DNA from: JBBKWG01 sp037968835
Lineage (GTDB): Bacteria; Pseudomonadota; Alphaproteobacteria; Rhodobacterales; Rhodobacteraceae
Length of the DNA stretch: 21,062 nt
NCBI GenBank assembly: GCA_037968835.1
Contig: JBBKWG010000084.1
Span: forward strand, 1-21,062
Direction of reading: 5' to 3'
Shown here: positions 5,694 through 12,773 of the stretch, piece by piece
How the letters are laid out: every line of letters starts with the position of its first letter
How positions within the stretch are numbered: the stretch's first letter is position 1
The notes under the pieces: model-generated
The model's database searches: none
The model's input: the letters and a program-made list of their open reading frames with translations, nothing else
Told to the model about the DNA's origin: nothing
Translations under genes and position numbers: made by a program

Positions 5694-7271
5694 ATGGCGC
5701 AAATCGCCTATATCCTACTGTGTCATAAAGACGTCGAGGCGATCATCGCGCAGGCCGAACGGCTGACCGCTTTGGGCGACGTTATCGCGATCCACTTCGA
5801 TGCGCGCGCCACCCGCGAGGCCTTTGACCGGCTTCGAACCGCGTTGAAGGACAATCCGAATGTCGTGATTCCGTCCAAGCGCGTAAAATGCGGATGGGGC
5901 GAGTGGAGCCTTGTCGCCGCCAGTTTGTGTGCGGTGCGGGCTGCCGTGAGCGCGTTCCCGAGGGCGACGCACTTTTACATGCTCTCTGGCGACTGCATGC
6001 CGATCAAGACGGCCGAATATGTGCGGGCTTTCCTGGACGAGCGCGACACCGACTTCATCGAAAGTTACGACTTTTTCGAAAGCGAGTGGATCAAGACCGG
6101 GTTCAAGCAAGAGCGGCTGATTTATCGTCACTGGTTCAACGAGCGGACGCAGCCGAAACGGTTCTATGCGGCATTCAATCTGCAAAAGCGGTTGAAACTG
6201 ACCCGCGACGTTCCCGACGGCATCCAGATGATGATCGGCAGTCAATGGTGGTGCCTGAGGCGGCGCACGATCGAGGCGGTGCTGGAGATGATTGACCAGC
6301 GCCCGGACGTGATGCGGTTCTTCAAGACGACCTGGATACCTGACGAGACATTCTTTCAGACACTGGTGCGGCACCTGGTTCCCGATGAGGAGATCGAATG
6401 CCGAACCCTGACGTTTCTGATGTTCTCGGATTATGGGATGCCGGTGACGCTTTACAACGATCACTATGACCTGCTTCTGGCCCAGGACGCCTTGTTCGCA
6501 CGCAAGATCAGCCCCGAGGCGGAAGAACTGAGGCGGCGTCTTGGTGCGCTTTATTCTGCAACGGGCATGTCCTTTCGCACCTCCGACGAGGGACGGCGCC
6601 TGTTTGCGTTTCTCACCGGACGCGGTCGTATCGGCGAGCGGTTTGCGCCGCGCTTCTGGGAAAAGGACGCGACCATCGGACGCGAGCGTTCGCTGCTGAT
6701 CGTCACCTGCAAGAAATGGCACGTCGCCAAACGGCTTCTGGACCGGATCGGCAGTATCTCGAATTTGCCATCGCTCGAATATCTTTTCGACGAGGAAGCA
6801 ACTCCGTTGCCCGATCTGGGTGGAATTCAGGCGACGCTGGAAAAGCGCACCCGTCACCGTCGGGCGCTGATGCGGATGCTGTTTGATTATTACGAGACGG
6901 ATCAGCTCCTGATCTGCCTCGATCCGGCGAACGTCGAGCTGTTTCGTGATTTTTACTCGGATCGGAGCGAAACACGGTTGCTTGAGATCGAGTGCATTTA
7001 CACCGACACCTATCTGGAAGGTCACGCCCGTCGCGTCGGGCTTGCGGGCGTCGACACGCCGCCGGAAGGTTACCGGATGCTTTTGCCGACCATCCGCAAC
7101 GATGTGTATTACGAAAGCGAATTGATCCGCGAACAGAACTTTCCCGAATTCTACCGCATCCGCGAACGCGCCAGTCCCGAGGAAAACGCCGGCACCCTGT
7201 CCAGGTTTCTGGGCGTCGATCGTGACAAGGCGCTGGCGGTGTCGTCTACCGATTACCTGTTTGTCGATTGA
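5694..7271 (+). CDS. Branch-type (core-2/I-branching, GT14-like) beta-1,6-N-acetylglucosaminyltransferase family protein with extra C-terminal domain
   Basis: This 525-residue putative glycosyltransferase has an N-terminal half resembling the Branch family (Pfam PF02485): MAQIAYILLCHKD at the start, FYMLSGDCMPI (94-104), GSQWWCLRRRT (182-192) and PDETFFQTL (216-224), matching the family's SGxxxP, WW and PDE-type active-site blocks. Residues about 300-525 are a separate region that I recognise only as the uncharacterised extension seen in Rhodobacteraceae versions of this protein. There is no signal or transmembrane segment, so it would act in the cytoplasm on a glycan precursor. The ATG at 5694 is clear in frame, though the ribosome site (AGGGA about 14 bases upstream) is weak. 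It is divergent from a sulfotransferase and followed eight bases later by a HIT gene. Sugar donor and acceptor are inferred, not shown. Confidence 0.82.
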   Translation: MAQIAYILLCHKDVEAIIAQAERLTALGDVIAIHFDARATREAFDRLRTALKDNPNVVIPSKRVKCGWGEWSLVAASLCAVRAAVSAFPRATHFYMLSGDCMPIKTAEYVRAFLDERDTDFIESYDFFESEWIKTGFKQERLIYRHWFNERTQPKRFYAAFNLQKRLKLTRDVPDGIQMMIGSQWWCLRRRTIEAVLEMIDQRPDVMRFFKTTWIPDETFFQTLVRHLVPDEEIECRTLTFLMFSDYGMPVTLYNDHYDLLLAQDALFARKISPEAEELRRRLGALYSATGMSFRTSDEGRRLFAFLTGRGRIGERFAPRFWEKDATIGRERSLLIVTCKKWHVAKRLLDRIGSISNLPSLEYLFDEEATPLPDLGGIQATLEKRTRHRRALMRMLFDYYETDQLLICLDPANVELFRDFYSDRSETRLLEIECIYTDTYLEGHARRVGLAGVDTPPEGYRMLLPTIRNDVYYESELIREQNFPEFYRIRERASPEENAGTLSRFLGVDRDKALAVSSTDYLFVD

Positions 7272-7279
7272 GGAACCCG

Positions 7280-7657
7280 ATGGCTTACACCTATGACGAT
7301 CAGAATATCTTCGCGAAAATCCTGCGCGGCGAGATCCCGAACGGGACCGTCAAAGAGACCGAACACACGCTGGCGTTCAGCGATATCGCTCCGCAGGCAC
7401 CCCATCATGTGCTGGTTATCCCGAAGGGCGCCTATGTCAGTGCCGATCATTTCGCGGCCGAAGCGAGCGACGCCGAGATCCTCGATTTCTGGCGGACGTT
7501 TGGGCTGATCGCGCAGGATCTGGGGGTGACGCCGGACGACGGCGACGGATACCGGCTGATTGCGAATGCCGGGAAGGACGGGGTTCAGGACGTGCCGCAC
7601 TTTCATATGCATATTCTGGCGGGGCGTCGTCTTGGCCCGATGCTGACACGAACTTGA
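7280..7657 (+). CDS. HIT family hydrolase (HINT-like purine nucleoside phosphoramidase)
   Basis: This 125-residue histidine triad protein has the catalytic HFHMHIL motif at 107-113 (H107, H109, H111) near the C-terminus. The N-terminal DNIFAKI-like block (DQNIFAKILRGEIP) and the HHVLVIPK segment are typical of the HINT branch, which hydrolyses AMP-lysine or other nucleoside phosphoramidates. I chose the ATG at 7280 because GAGGA (7270-7274) sits six bases upstream and overlaps the stop codon of the glycosyltransferase. This implies translational coupling in one operon. A TTG at 7268 inside that stop region is a poorer start. The physiological substrate is unknown. Confidence 0.92.
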   Translation: MAYTYDDQNIFAKILRGEIPNGTVKETEHTLAFSDIAPQAPHHVLVIPKGAYVSADHFAAEASDAEILDFWRTFGLIAQDLGVTPDDGDGYRLIANAGKDGVQDVPHFHMHILAGRRLGPMLTRT

Positions 7658-7680
7658 CCGCGACGCCGGATCGGTTGACC

Positions 7681-7708
7681 TTGCCGCTGGCGGACCGCGT
7701 TGTATCAT
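7681..7708 (+). promoter_or_regulatory. Predicted promoter for the zf-CHCC gene
   Basis: TTGCCG (7681-7686, 4 of 6 to consensus) and TATCAT (7703-7708, 5 of 6) are spaced by 16 bp. Transcription would start near 7715, about 48 bases before the chosen ATG. The call is by sequence only. Confidence 0.4.
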
Positions 7709-7762
7709 GGTCCGGATCAAACCGGCGCCACGCCTGGCCCGCAATTACGAATGAGAGCCCCT

Positions 7763-7957
7763 ATGTCGTCGATCGCACCGCACGTCGCCAAGGAATTACC
7801 GCCGCCGGAAACCGAGGTCGTGACGTCATCCCGCGTCGCCTGTGACGGTGGCGAGGGCGCGCTGGGCCATCCGCGTGTCTGGCTCTCGATCGACCCGGCG
7901 GTTGGCTGGGTCGACTGCGGGTATTGCGACAAGCGCTACGTCTGGAAAGAAGACTAG
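7763..7957 (+). CDS. Zinc-finger domain-containing protein, zf-CHCC type (NDUFS6-like)
   Basis: This small 64-residue protein carries the CHCC zinc site C27, H36, C52, C55 in the context VACDGGEGALGHPRVW and VDCGYCDKRYV. That is the zf-CHCC domain (Pfam PF10276) shared with the 13-kDa NDUFS6 accessory subunit of mitochondrial complex I and with its alphaproteobacterial relatives. Homology suggests a role in complex I or its assembly, but that is an inference. Start choice is uncertain: ATG 7763 gives a protein of typical size, ATG 7751 adds four residues, and neither has a strong ribosome site. A predicted promoter at 7681-7708 suggests separate transcription from the HIT gene. It is convergent with the histidine kinase. 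Confidence 0.87.
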   Translation: MSSIAPHVAKELPPPETEVVTSSRVACDGGEGALGHPRVWLSIDPAVGWVDCGYCDKRYVWKED

Positions 7958-8001
7958 TCTGGGCGGCGACCTGACGCATTGAAACGCATACTCCGGATCG
8001 C

Positions 8002-9075
8002 CTAGCCGATAGCCCGCGCCGTTCCCTCATTTCGAGTCTGGAGGTCCGTCCGGGGCATCGAAAACTTGAATTCGGTCGCGTTGGCATCGGAGCTTGCCGT
8101 GACATTGCCGCCGTGTTCCTTGGCGATAGCCGACGAGATGAACAGCCCCAGCCCCAGCCCTTTGCCGTCGTCGCTTTCGCGAACGAACGGGAGGAATATT
8201 TCCTCGAGTTTGCCGGCCGGAATGGCATGGCCGAAATTCCGCACGGAGATCGTGAAGGTGTCCTCGTCTGAGGTTAGTCTAATTCGGACCGGTTTCATTG
8301 CATCGCCGTGATTGAGTGCATTGGCGATAAGATTGGACGTCAACTGGGCAATTCGCTTTGGATCGCAGGTCACGGGCATTGCCAATTGATCTTCAAGCTC
8401 GATGCTGGCCTCGGGTCGCGCCAATTCCAGTTCTGAGATGACGTGGCGGATGGCGTCGCCAATCGGAGCGTCGTCGACAAGGTTGATCGCGATACCGGAC
8501 CCAAGCTGGCTTCGGGCGAAATCCATCAGCGCGTCGATCAGGGAGGCCATGCGGACGACGGATTCCTGCGAGCTGTCAAGCAGCATGGTCGCGCGTTCGG
8601 ACGTGGCTTCGGTGCGCAGCAATCGAATTGCGGCACCGATGGCGGAAAGCGGATTGCGCAGGTCGTGTCCGAGAACGGCAATGAAACGCTCGCGCTGGCG
8701 CGCTTCTTCGTCACGCGCGCGCAGTGACGTCGCGTTACCCACGTCCGCGGTGATGTCGCGCGCAATGCACAGGAACTTGTCACCCTCCGGCACGGCATTC
8801 CAGGAAAGCCAGCGGTAGGTTCCGTCCTTGTGGAGATAGCGGTTCTCGAACTTGAGGACAGGCTGGCCCCTTTGTATTCGGGCAAAGGCGGCATTGGATT
8901 TCTTGATGTCGTCGGGATGAAGGAATGAAGTGAATGGCTTTGATTCGATCTCGTCCGGTTTCAGACCGAGCGTCGCAAACCACGCCGGATTGGTTTCCTC
9001 AAAGATGCCCTCTCTGTTCAGAACAGCAATCAGATCAGGCGTAACGCGCCATGTCAGGCTATGATTGTTTTCCAC
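8002..9075 (-). CDS. Soluble PAS-domain sensor histidine kinase
   Basis: This is a cytoplasmic signalling kinase of about 357 residues with no transmembrane segment. A PAS domain with PAC tail occupies roughly 5-115 (LHKDGTYRWLSWNAVPEGD, then IARDITADV). It is followed by a HisKA dimerisation helix with the phospho-acceptor H-box FIAVLGHDLRNPLSAI (His about 137) and a HATPase domain with N-box LTSNLIANALNHGD and G-box DDGKGLGLGLFIS. The frame is open to a TTG at 9084, but the only Shine-Dalgarno (GAGG, 9085-9088) abuts that TTG, whereas the GTG at 9075 is nine bases downstream of it; I therefore choose GTG. No response regulator is adjacent, so it is an orphan kinase here. The ligand or signal of the PAS domain is not apparent. 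Confidence 0.9.
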   Translation of the reverse strand: MENNHSLTWRVTPDLIAVLNREGIFEETNPAWFATLGLKPDEIESKPFTSFLHPDDIKKSNAAFARIQRGQPVLKFENRYLHKDGTYRWLSWNAVPEGDKFLCIARDITADVGNATSLRARDEEARQRERFIAVLGHDLRNPLSAIGAAIRLLRTEATSERATMLLDSSQESVVRMASLIDALMDFARSQLGSGIAINLVDDAPIGDAIRHVISELELARPEASIELEDQLAMPVTCDPKRIAQLTSNLIANALNHGDAMKPVRIRLTSDEDTFTISVRNFGHAIPAGKLEEIFLPFVRESDDGKGLGLGLFISSAIAKEHGGNVTASSDANATEFKFSMPRTDLQTRNEGTARAIG

Positions 9076-9188
9076 GCGTTCCAACCTCGGCTCGGATCGG
9101 CCGCACGCGACTCGCGGCCTTCCGTTTGATACCGCTCATTCCAGCAAATCACTAGTCGCCCGGAAATATTGAGAGATTCGAATTGCAA

Positions 9189-10022
9189 TCATCGTCGCTT
9201 GGGGTCAGCCGGGTATACGCCGAGCAGTTTCACTTCGGACGTGAAGTAATCGAGTTCTTCCAGGGCGAGTTGCACGTTGCGGTCGTCCGGATGCCCTTCG
9301 ATGTCGGAATAAAACTGGGTCGCCGAAAATGAACCGCCAACCATGTAGCTTTCCAGTTTCGTCATGTTGACGCCGTTGGTCGCAAAACCACCCATTGCCT
9401 TGTAAAGCGCGGCCGGGATGTTGCGAACCCTGAAGACGAAGGTCGTCATCATTCCGGCATCGCCACGGCGCGAGAAGTCGGGCTTGCGCGCCATCACCAG
9501 AAACCGGGTCGTGTTGTGTTCGGAATCCTCGATGTGGCGCGCAAGGATATCGAGCCCATAAACTTTCGCGGCAAGTTCAGAGGCAAGCGCGCCCTCGGTC
9601 GTCTTGCCGGCCTCGGCCACTTCCCTTGCGGCGCGAGCGTTATCGGAACTGACGATGCCTTGAATACCGTGCTTGCGGAGAAAATCAGCACATTGCGGCA
9701 TCAGCACGAGATGGCTGTGGGCGTGGGTTATGTCCTGAAGCCGGGCGCCGCGAACGCCCAGCAAATTGATGTGGACACGCACGAACGCCTCGTCGACGAT
9801 GTGCAACCCGCTTGCAGGCAGAAGGCGATGAATGTCAGCGACCCGACCATACGTCGTATTCTCGACCGGAAGCATCGCTTCTTCGGCATCGCCTTTGCGA
9901 ACCGCCTCGATGACCTCCTCGAACGCGCGGCAGGCAAGCGGCTCGAGATGGGCGCGCGTTTCGATGCAAGCCTGATGAGAATAGGCGCCTGGCTCTCCCT
10001 GAAACGCAATCCGTCCGGTCAT
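9189..10022 (-). CDS. pheA: Monofunctional prephenate dehydratase with ACT domain
   Basis: This enzyme converts prephenate to phenylpyruvate in phenylalanine synthesis. The 277 residues begin directly with the periplasmic-binding-like catalytic fold (IAFQGEPGAYSHQA), so no chorismate mutase domain is fused. The catalytic TRF motif lies at 172-174 (SEHNTTRF) and GALAS at about 144-148. An ACT regulatory domain spans about 191-270. At the position of the usual ESRP effector motif it reads LESYMVGG (223-230), a variant I recall from other alphaproteobacteria. The ATG at 10022 has AAGG seven bases upstream. It is divergent from the cytochrome c gene; the histidine kinase lies 113 bases downstream on the same strand. 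Confidence 0.95.
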   Translation of the reverse strand: MTGRIAFQGEPGAYSHQACIETRAHLEPLACRAFEEVIEAVRKGDAEEAMLPVENTTYGRVADIHRLLPASGLHIVDEAFVRVHINLLGVRGARLQDITHAHSHLVLMPQCADFLRKHGIQGIVSSDNARAAREVAEAGKTTEGALASELAAKVYGLDILARHIEDSEHNTTRFLVMARKPDFSRRGDAGMMTTFVFRVRNIPAALYKAMGGFATNGVNMTKLESYMVGGSFSATQFYSDIEGHPDDRNVQLALEELDYFTSEVKLLGVYPADPKRR

Positions 10023-10080
10023 ATCGGCCTTTTCTGTGGGATCTGGAGCAACATGGGCGTTTGGTCGCGGCTCTTATCTC

Positions 10081-10110
10081 TTGAAGCCGATCATTGGAAG
10101 CGGATAGATA
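10081..10110 (+). promoter_or_regulatory. Weak candidate promoter for the cytochrome c gene
   Basis: TTGAAG (10081-10086) and TAGATA (10105-10110) are separated by 18 bp, 31 bases before the ATG. Both boxes are imperfect. It lies in the 119-bp gap divergent from pheA. Confidence 0.3.
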
Positions 10111-10141
10111 CCGCCCAAGAACTGAGGGAACTGGACGCGAC

Positions 10142-10657
10142 ATGTTCGACACAATGACACTGACAAAGATCGTGGGCGGCTTTTGCGGCACGTTTCTGGT
10201 CTTCTTGCTTGGCGGCTTCGTCGCCGAGATGATCTATCATGGACCGGAAAGCCACGGCGAAGAGCATCAGGCTTACACCATCGCCACCGGAGCCGACGAA
10301 GGTGGCGCCGAGGGTGGTGACACGGTGAACTTCGAGGAAGTTTACGCGGCGGCAGATGCTGGCGCGGGCGAACGCCTGTTCCGGCAATGCGGGGCCTGTC
10401 ACAAGGTCGAACCGGACGCGAACGGCACTGGCCCAACGCTTTACGGGGTCGTTGGTCGCGCGGTGGCGTCGGTTTCCGGTTACGCATATTCGGGTGCACT
10501 GATCGAAGCCGCGGACGTCTGGTCGCCGGAACACCTGAACGGCTTCCTTGCCAACCCCAAGGGTTATGCGCCGGGGACGAAGATGAGTTACGCGGGCATG
10601 AAAAGCGCCGAGGACCGCGCGAATCTGATCGCCTGGCTAGACAGCCTCGACAGCTAG
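10142..10657 (+). CDS. Membrane-anchored cytochrome c (CycM/cytochrome c-y type)
   Basis: This 171-residue c-type cytochrome carries electrons between respiratory complexes while tethered to the inner membrane. An uncleaved signal anchor spans about 8-30 (MFDTMTLTKIVGGFCG onward, then a Leu/Phe-rich stretch). A flexible acidic linker (about 33-60) precedes a class I haem domain with CGACH at 83-87 and the distal ligand M148 in PGTKMSYAG. The MFDTMT N-terminus closely resembles Paracoccus CycM (c552), which links the bc1 complex to the aa3 oxidase. The frame is open upstream to 10094, but the ATG at 10142 begins the conserved N-terminus; GAGGGA lies 12 bases before it, somewhat far. A strong terminator follows, so the gene is probably monocistronic. 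Confidence 0.9.
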   Translation: MFDTMTLTKIVGGFCGTFLVFLLGGFVAEMIYHGPESHGEEHQAYTIATGADEGGAEGGDTVNFEEVYAAADAGAGERLFRQCGACHKVEPDANGTGPTLYGVVGRAVASVSGYAYSGALIEAADVWSPEHLNGFLANPKGYAPGTKMSYAGMKSAEDRANLIAWLDSLDS

Positions 10658-10685
10658 GTGATCGCCAAAGTTCACTTGCGATAAG

Positions 10686-10714
10686 GGCCGGAGCGCGTTG
10701 CGCCCGGCCTTTTT
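10686..10714 (+). terminator. Rho-independent terminator of the cytochrome c gene
   Basis: GGCCGG (10686-10691) pairs with CCGGCC (10704-10709). Inside, GCGC pairs with GCGC around a GTT loop, giving a 10-bp stem with one bulged A. TTTTT (10710-10714) follows directly. It begins 28 bases after the stop codon. Confidence 0.88.
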
Positions 10715-10738
10715 GCTGCGCGCGGTGACCTCACCGAA

Positions 10739-10763
10739 TGTTCACTGATTCTCACCTTGAACA
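10739..10763. promoter_or_regulatory. Inverted repeat upstream of the yej operon, possible operator
   Basis: TGTTCA (10739-10744) and TGAACA (10758-10763) form a 6-bp inverted repeat with a 13-bp spacer, about 80 bases before the first gene of the importer operon. TTGAAC within the right arm could be a -35 box, but no convincing -10 follows. A chance repeat is possible. Confidence 0.25.
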
Positions 10764-10841
10764 TTGGACAGATGGAATTTTAGCTACACGTGCATATAAG
10801 TGTCTCAACGACATCGAAACGCCATGACGGAGGATCCCCTG

Positions 10842-12761
10842 ATGACCCATCGCACTGCCACCGCAATTGTCAGGGTGCAGGATCGTCAAGAAAACGGGCG
10901 GACGGGCTTTTTGTTGACCGCCGCAATGCTTGGAACTGCCGCCCTGATCGCGTCGGTCACGATGGTTCGCGGCGAGAGTCACGAAACGATCATCAAGAGC
11001 CACGGCTATAACGAATATGACGAGCTGAAGTATGGAACCGATGCGACGCATCTGGACTATGTGAACCCTGACGCGCCGCTTGGTGGCGAGATCAGCATCT
11101 CGGCAGTCGGCACCTTTGACAGCATGAACCCCTATGCCACCGGCAAGGGCACCTGGGGCGCACTGTCGACGATGGGCTACGAGGACATCATGACGTCAAC
11201 GTCAGACGAAGTGAGTTCGTATTATTGCCTGCTTTGCGAGACGATCGAATATCCCGAGAGCCAGGACTGGGTGATTTTCAATCTGCGTCGGGACGTGACT
11301 TTTTCTGACGGCAGCACCATGGACGCCGAGGACATCCTGTTTTCCCACGAATTGCTGCTGGAACAGGGAACGCCGTCTTACGCCAATTACATCAAGCAGG
11401 TCGTGGCATCGACCGAGATCCTCGACCCCTATCGCATCAAGTTCACGTTTGCCGACGACGTTTCGAGGAAGGGCCTGATTACCCAGATGGGTGGCCTGCC
11501 AGCGTGGTCGAAGGAATGGTACGAGGAGACCGGCGCGCGTCTGGACGAAAGCCGGCTGGAGATCAGTCCGGGCACCGGGGAATACATGCTCGACAGTCTA
11601 GATGTCGGGCGGCAGATCATCTACAAGCGCAACCCCGACTATTGGGGCAAGGATCATCCGATGATGATCGGACGCGGAAATTACGACGCCATCAGGATCG
11701 AATATTTCGGCGACAGTTCGGCCGCTTTCGAGGCGTTCAAGGCCGGAATTTACACCTTCCGGCAGGAAAACAGCTCGATCCAGTGGGCGACTGCCTATGA
11801 ATTCCCGGCGGTCGATAAAGGCTGGGTGGTGCGCGAAACCCTGGCCGACGGAACGCTGCCCGCCGCGTCGGGATTTGTCTTCAACATGCGCCGAGACAAG
11901 TTCGCGGACCGAAATCTGCGACTGGCACTGGGGCTTGTCTATAACTTCACGTGGACCAACGAGAGCCTGCAATATGGGCTGTTCCAGCAACGCGAGAGTT
12001 TCTGGGAGAACGACAGGCTCAAGGCGACCGGACTTCCCGAGGGGCGCGAACTGGAGATACTGACGCAATATAGCGACCAGCTTCCCGAGGCGATCTTCAC
12101 CGAACCGGCGTATGTGCCCCACGAAAGCTCGAACCGCCCGGTTGACCGCAAGAACCTGCGTCAGGCGCTTTCGCTGATGGGCGAGGCGGGCTACACGCCC
12201 GGACCCGACGGAATGCTGCGCGATGCCAACGGCAAGACGCTGGACGTCGAGTTTCTGGAGGACACCCAGAGTTTCGACCGCATCATCCTGCCGTATATCG
12301 AGAACCTGAAAACGCTGGGGGTCAACGCCACCTACAATCGCGTCGACCCGAGCCAGTACCAGAACTTTCGCCAGAGCAACACGTTCGACATGCGCTTCGA
12401 CGCGTATCGTAACGGCCTGATCGAATCGACGGGACTTGAGCAGCGTTACGGTTGCGCTGACCGCGACGACATTTTCAATCCGGCCGGATATTGCAATCCG
12501 GTTGTCGATGCGCTGGCCAAGAACGTGCTGGACGCCGAGAATTACGACGAGCTTGCCGCCCACATCCGCGCCATGGACCGGATCCTGCGGTACGATTACT
12601 TCATGGTGCCGGTCTGGACGCTTCGCGAGAACTGGGTCGCTTATTACGATATGTACGAGCACCCTGAAAACCTTCCCGAGTTTGGGATCGGCTACATGGA
12701 TTACTGGTGGTACAACGAGGAGAAAGCGGCCGAACTGAGATCCGTCGGCGCGCTTCGATAG
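10842..12761 (+). CDS. yejA: Peptide ABC transporter substrate-binding protein (YejA family)
   Basis: This periplasmic solute-binding protein captures peptides for the YejBEF importer (SBP family 5; in E. coli the system takes up oligopeptides and microcin C). From the ATG at 10842 it has 639 residues, full length for YejA. The signal sequence has an unusually long polar n-region (about 20 residues) before a hydrophobic core at about 22-41. The SBP_bac_5 pattern is clear in the segments GTFDSMNPYATGKGTWGA, DVTFSDGSTMDAEDILFSHE and TGEYMLDS, and in a C-terminal Trp/Tyr-rich tail. I chose 10842 because GGAGGA lies seven bases upstream; the frame extends to a GTG at 10800 and an ATG at 10824 without ribosome sites. 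The three membrane and ATPase genes follow in an operon. Confidence 0.92.
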   Translation: MTHRTATAIVRVQDRQENGRTGFLLTAAMLGTAALIASVTMVRGESHETIIKSHGYNEYDELKYGTDATHLDYVNPDAPLGGEISISAVGTFDSMNPYATGKGTWGALSTMGYEDIMTSTSDEVSSYYCLLCETIEYPESQDWVIFNLRRDVTFSDGSTMDAEDILFSHELLLEQGTPSYANYIKQVVASTEILDPYRIKFTFADDVSRKGLITQMGGLPAWSKEWYEETGARLDESRLEISPGTGEYMLDSLDVGRQIIYKRNPDYWGKDHPMMIGRGNYDAIRIEYFGDSSAAFEAFKAGIYTFRQENSSIQWATAYEFPAVDKGWVVRETLADGTLPAASGFVFNMRRDKFADRNLRLALGLVYNFTWTNESLQYGLFQQRESFWENDRLKATGLPEGRELEILTQYSDQLPEAIFTEPAYVPHESSNRPVDRKNLRQALSLMGEAGYTPGPDGMLRDANGKTLDVEFLEDTQSFDRIILPYIENLKTLGVNATYNRVDPSQYQNFRQSNTFDMRFDAYRNGLIESTGLEQRYGCADRDDIFNPAGYCNPVVDALAKNVLDAENYDELAAHIRAMDRILRYDYFMVPVWTLRENWVAYYDMYEHPENLPEFGIGYMDYWWYNEEKAAELRSVGALR

Positions 12762-12773
12762 GGCGCGAATAGA

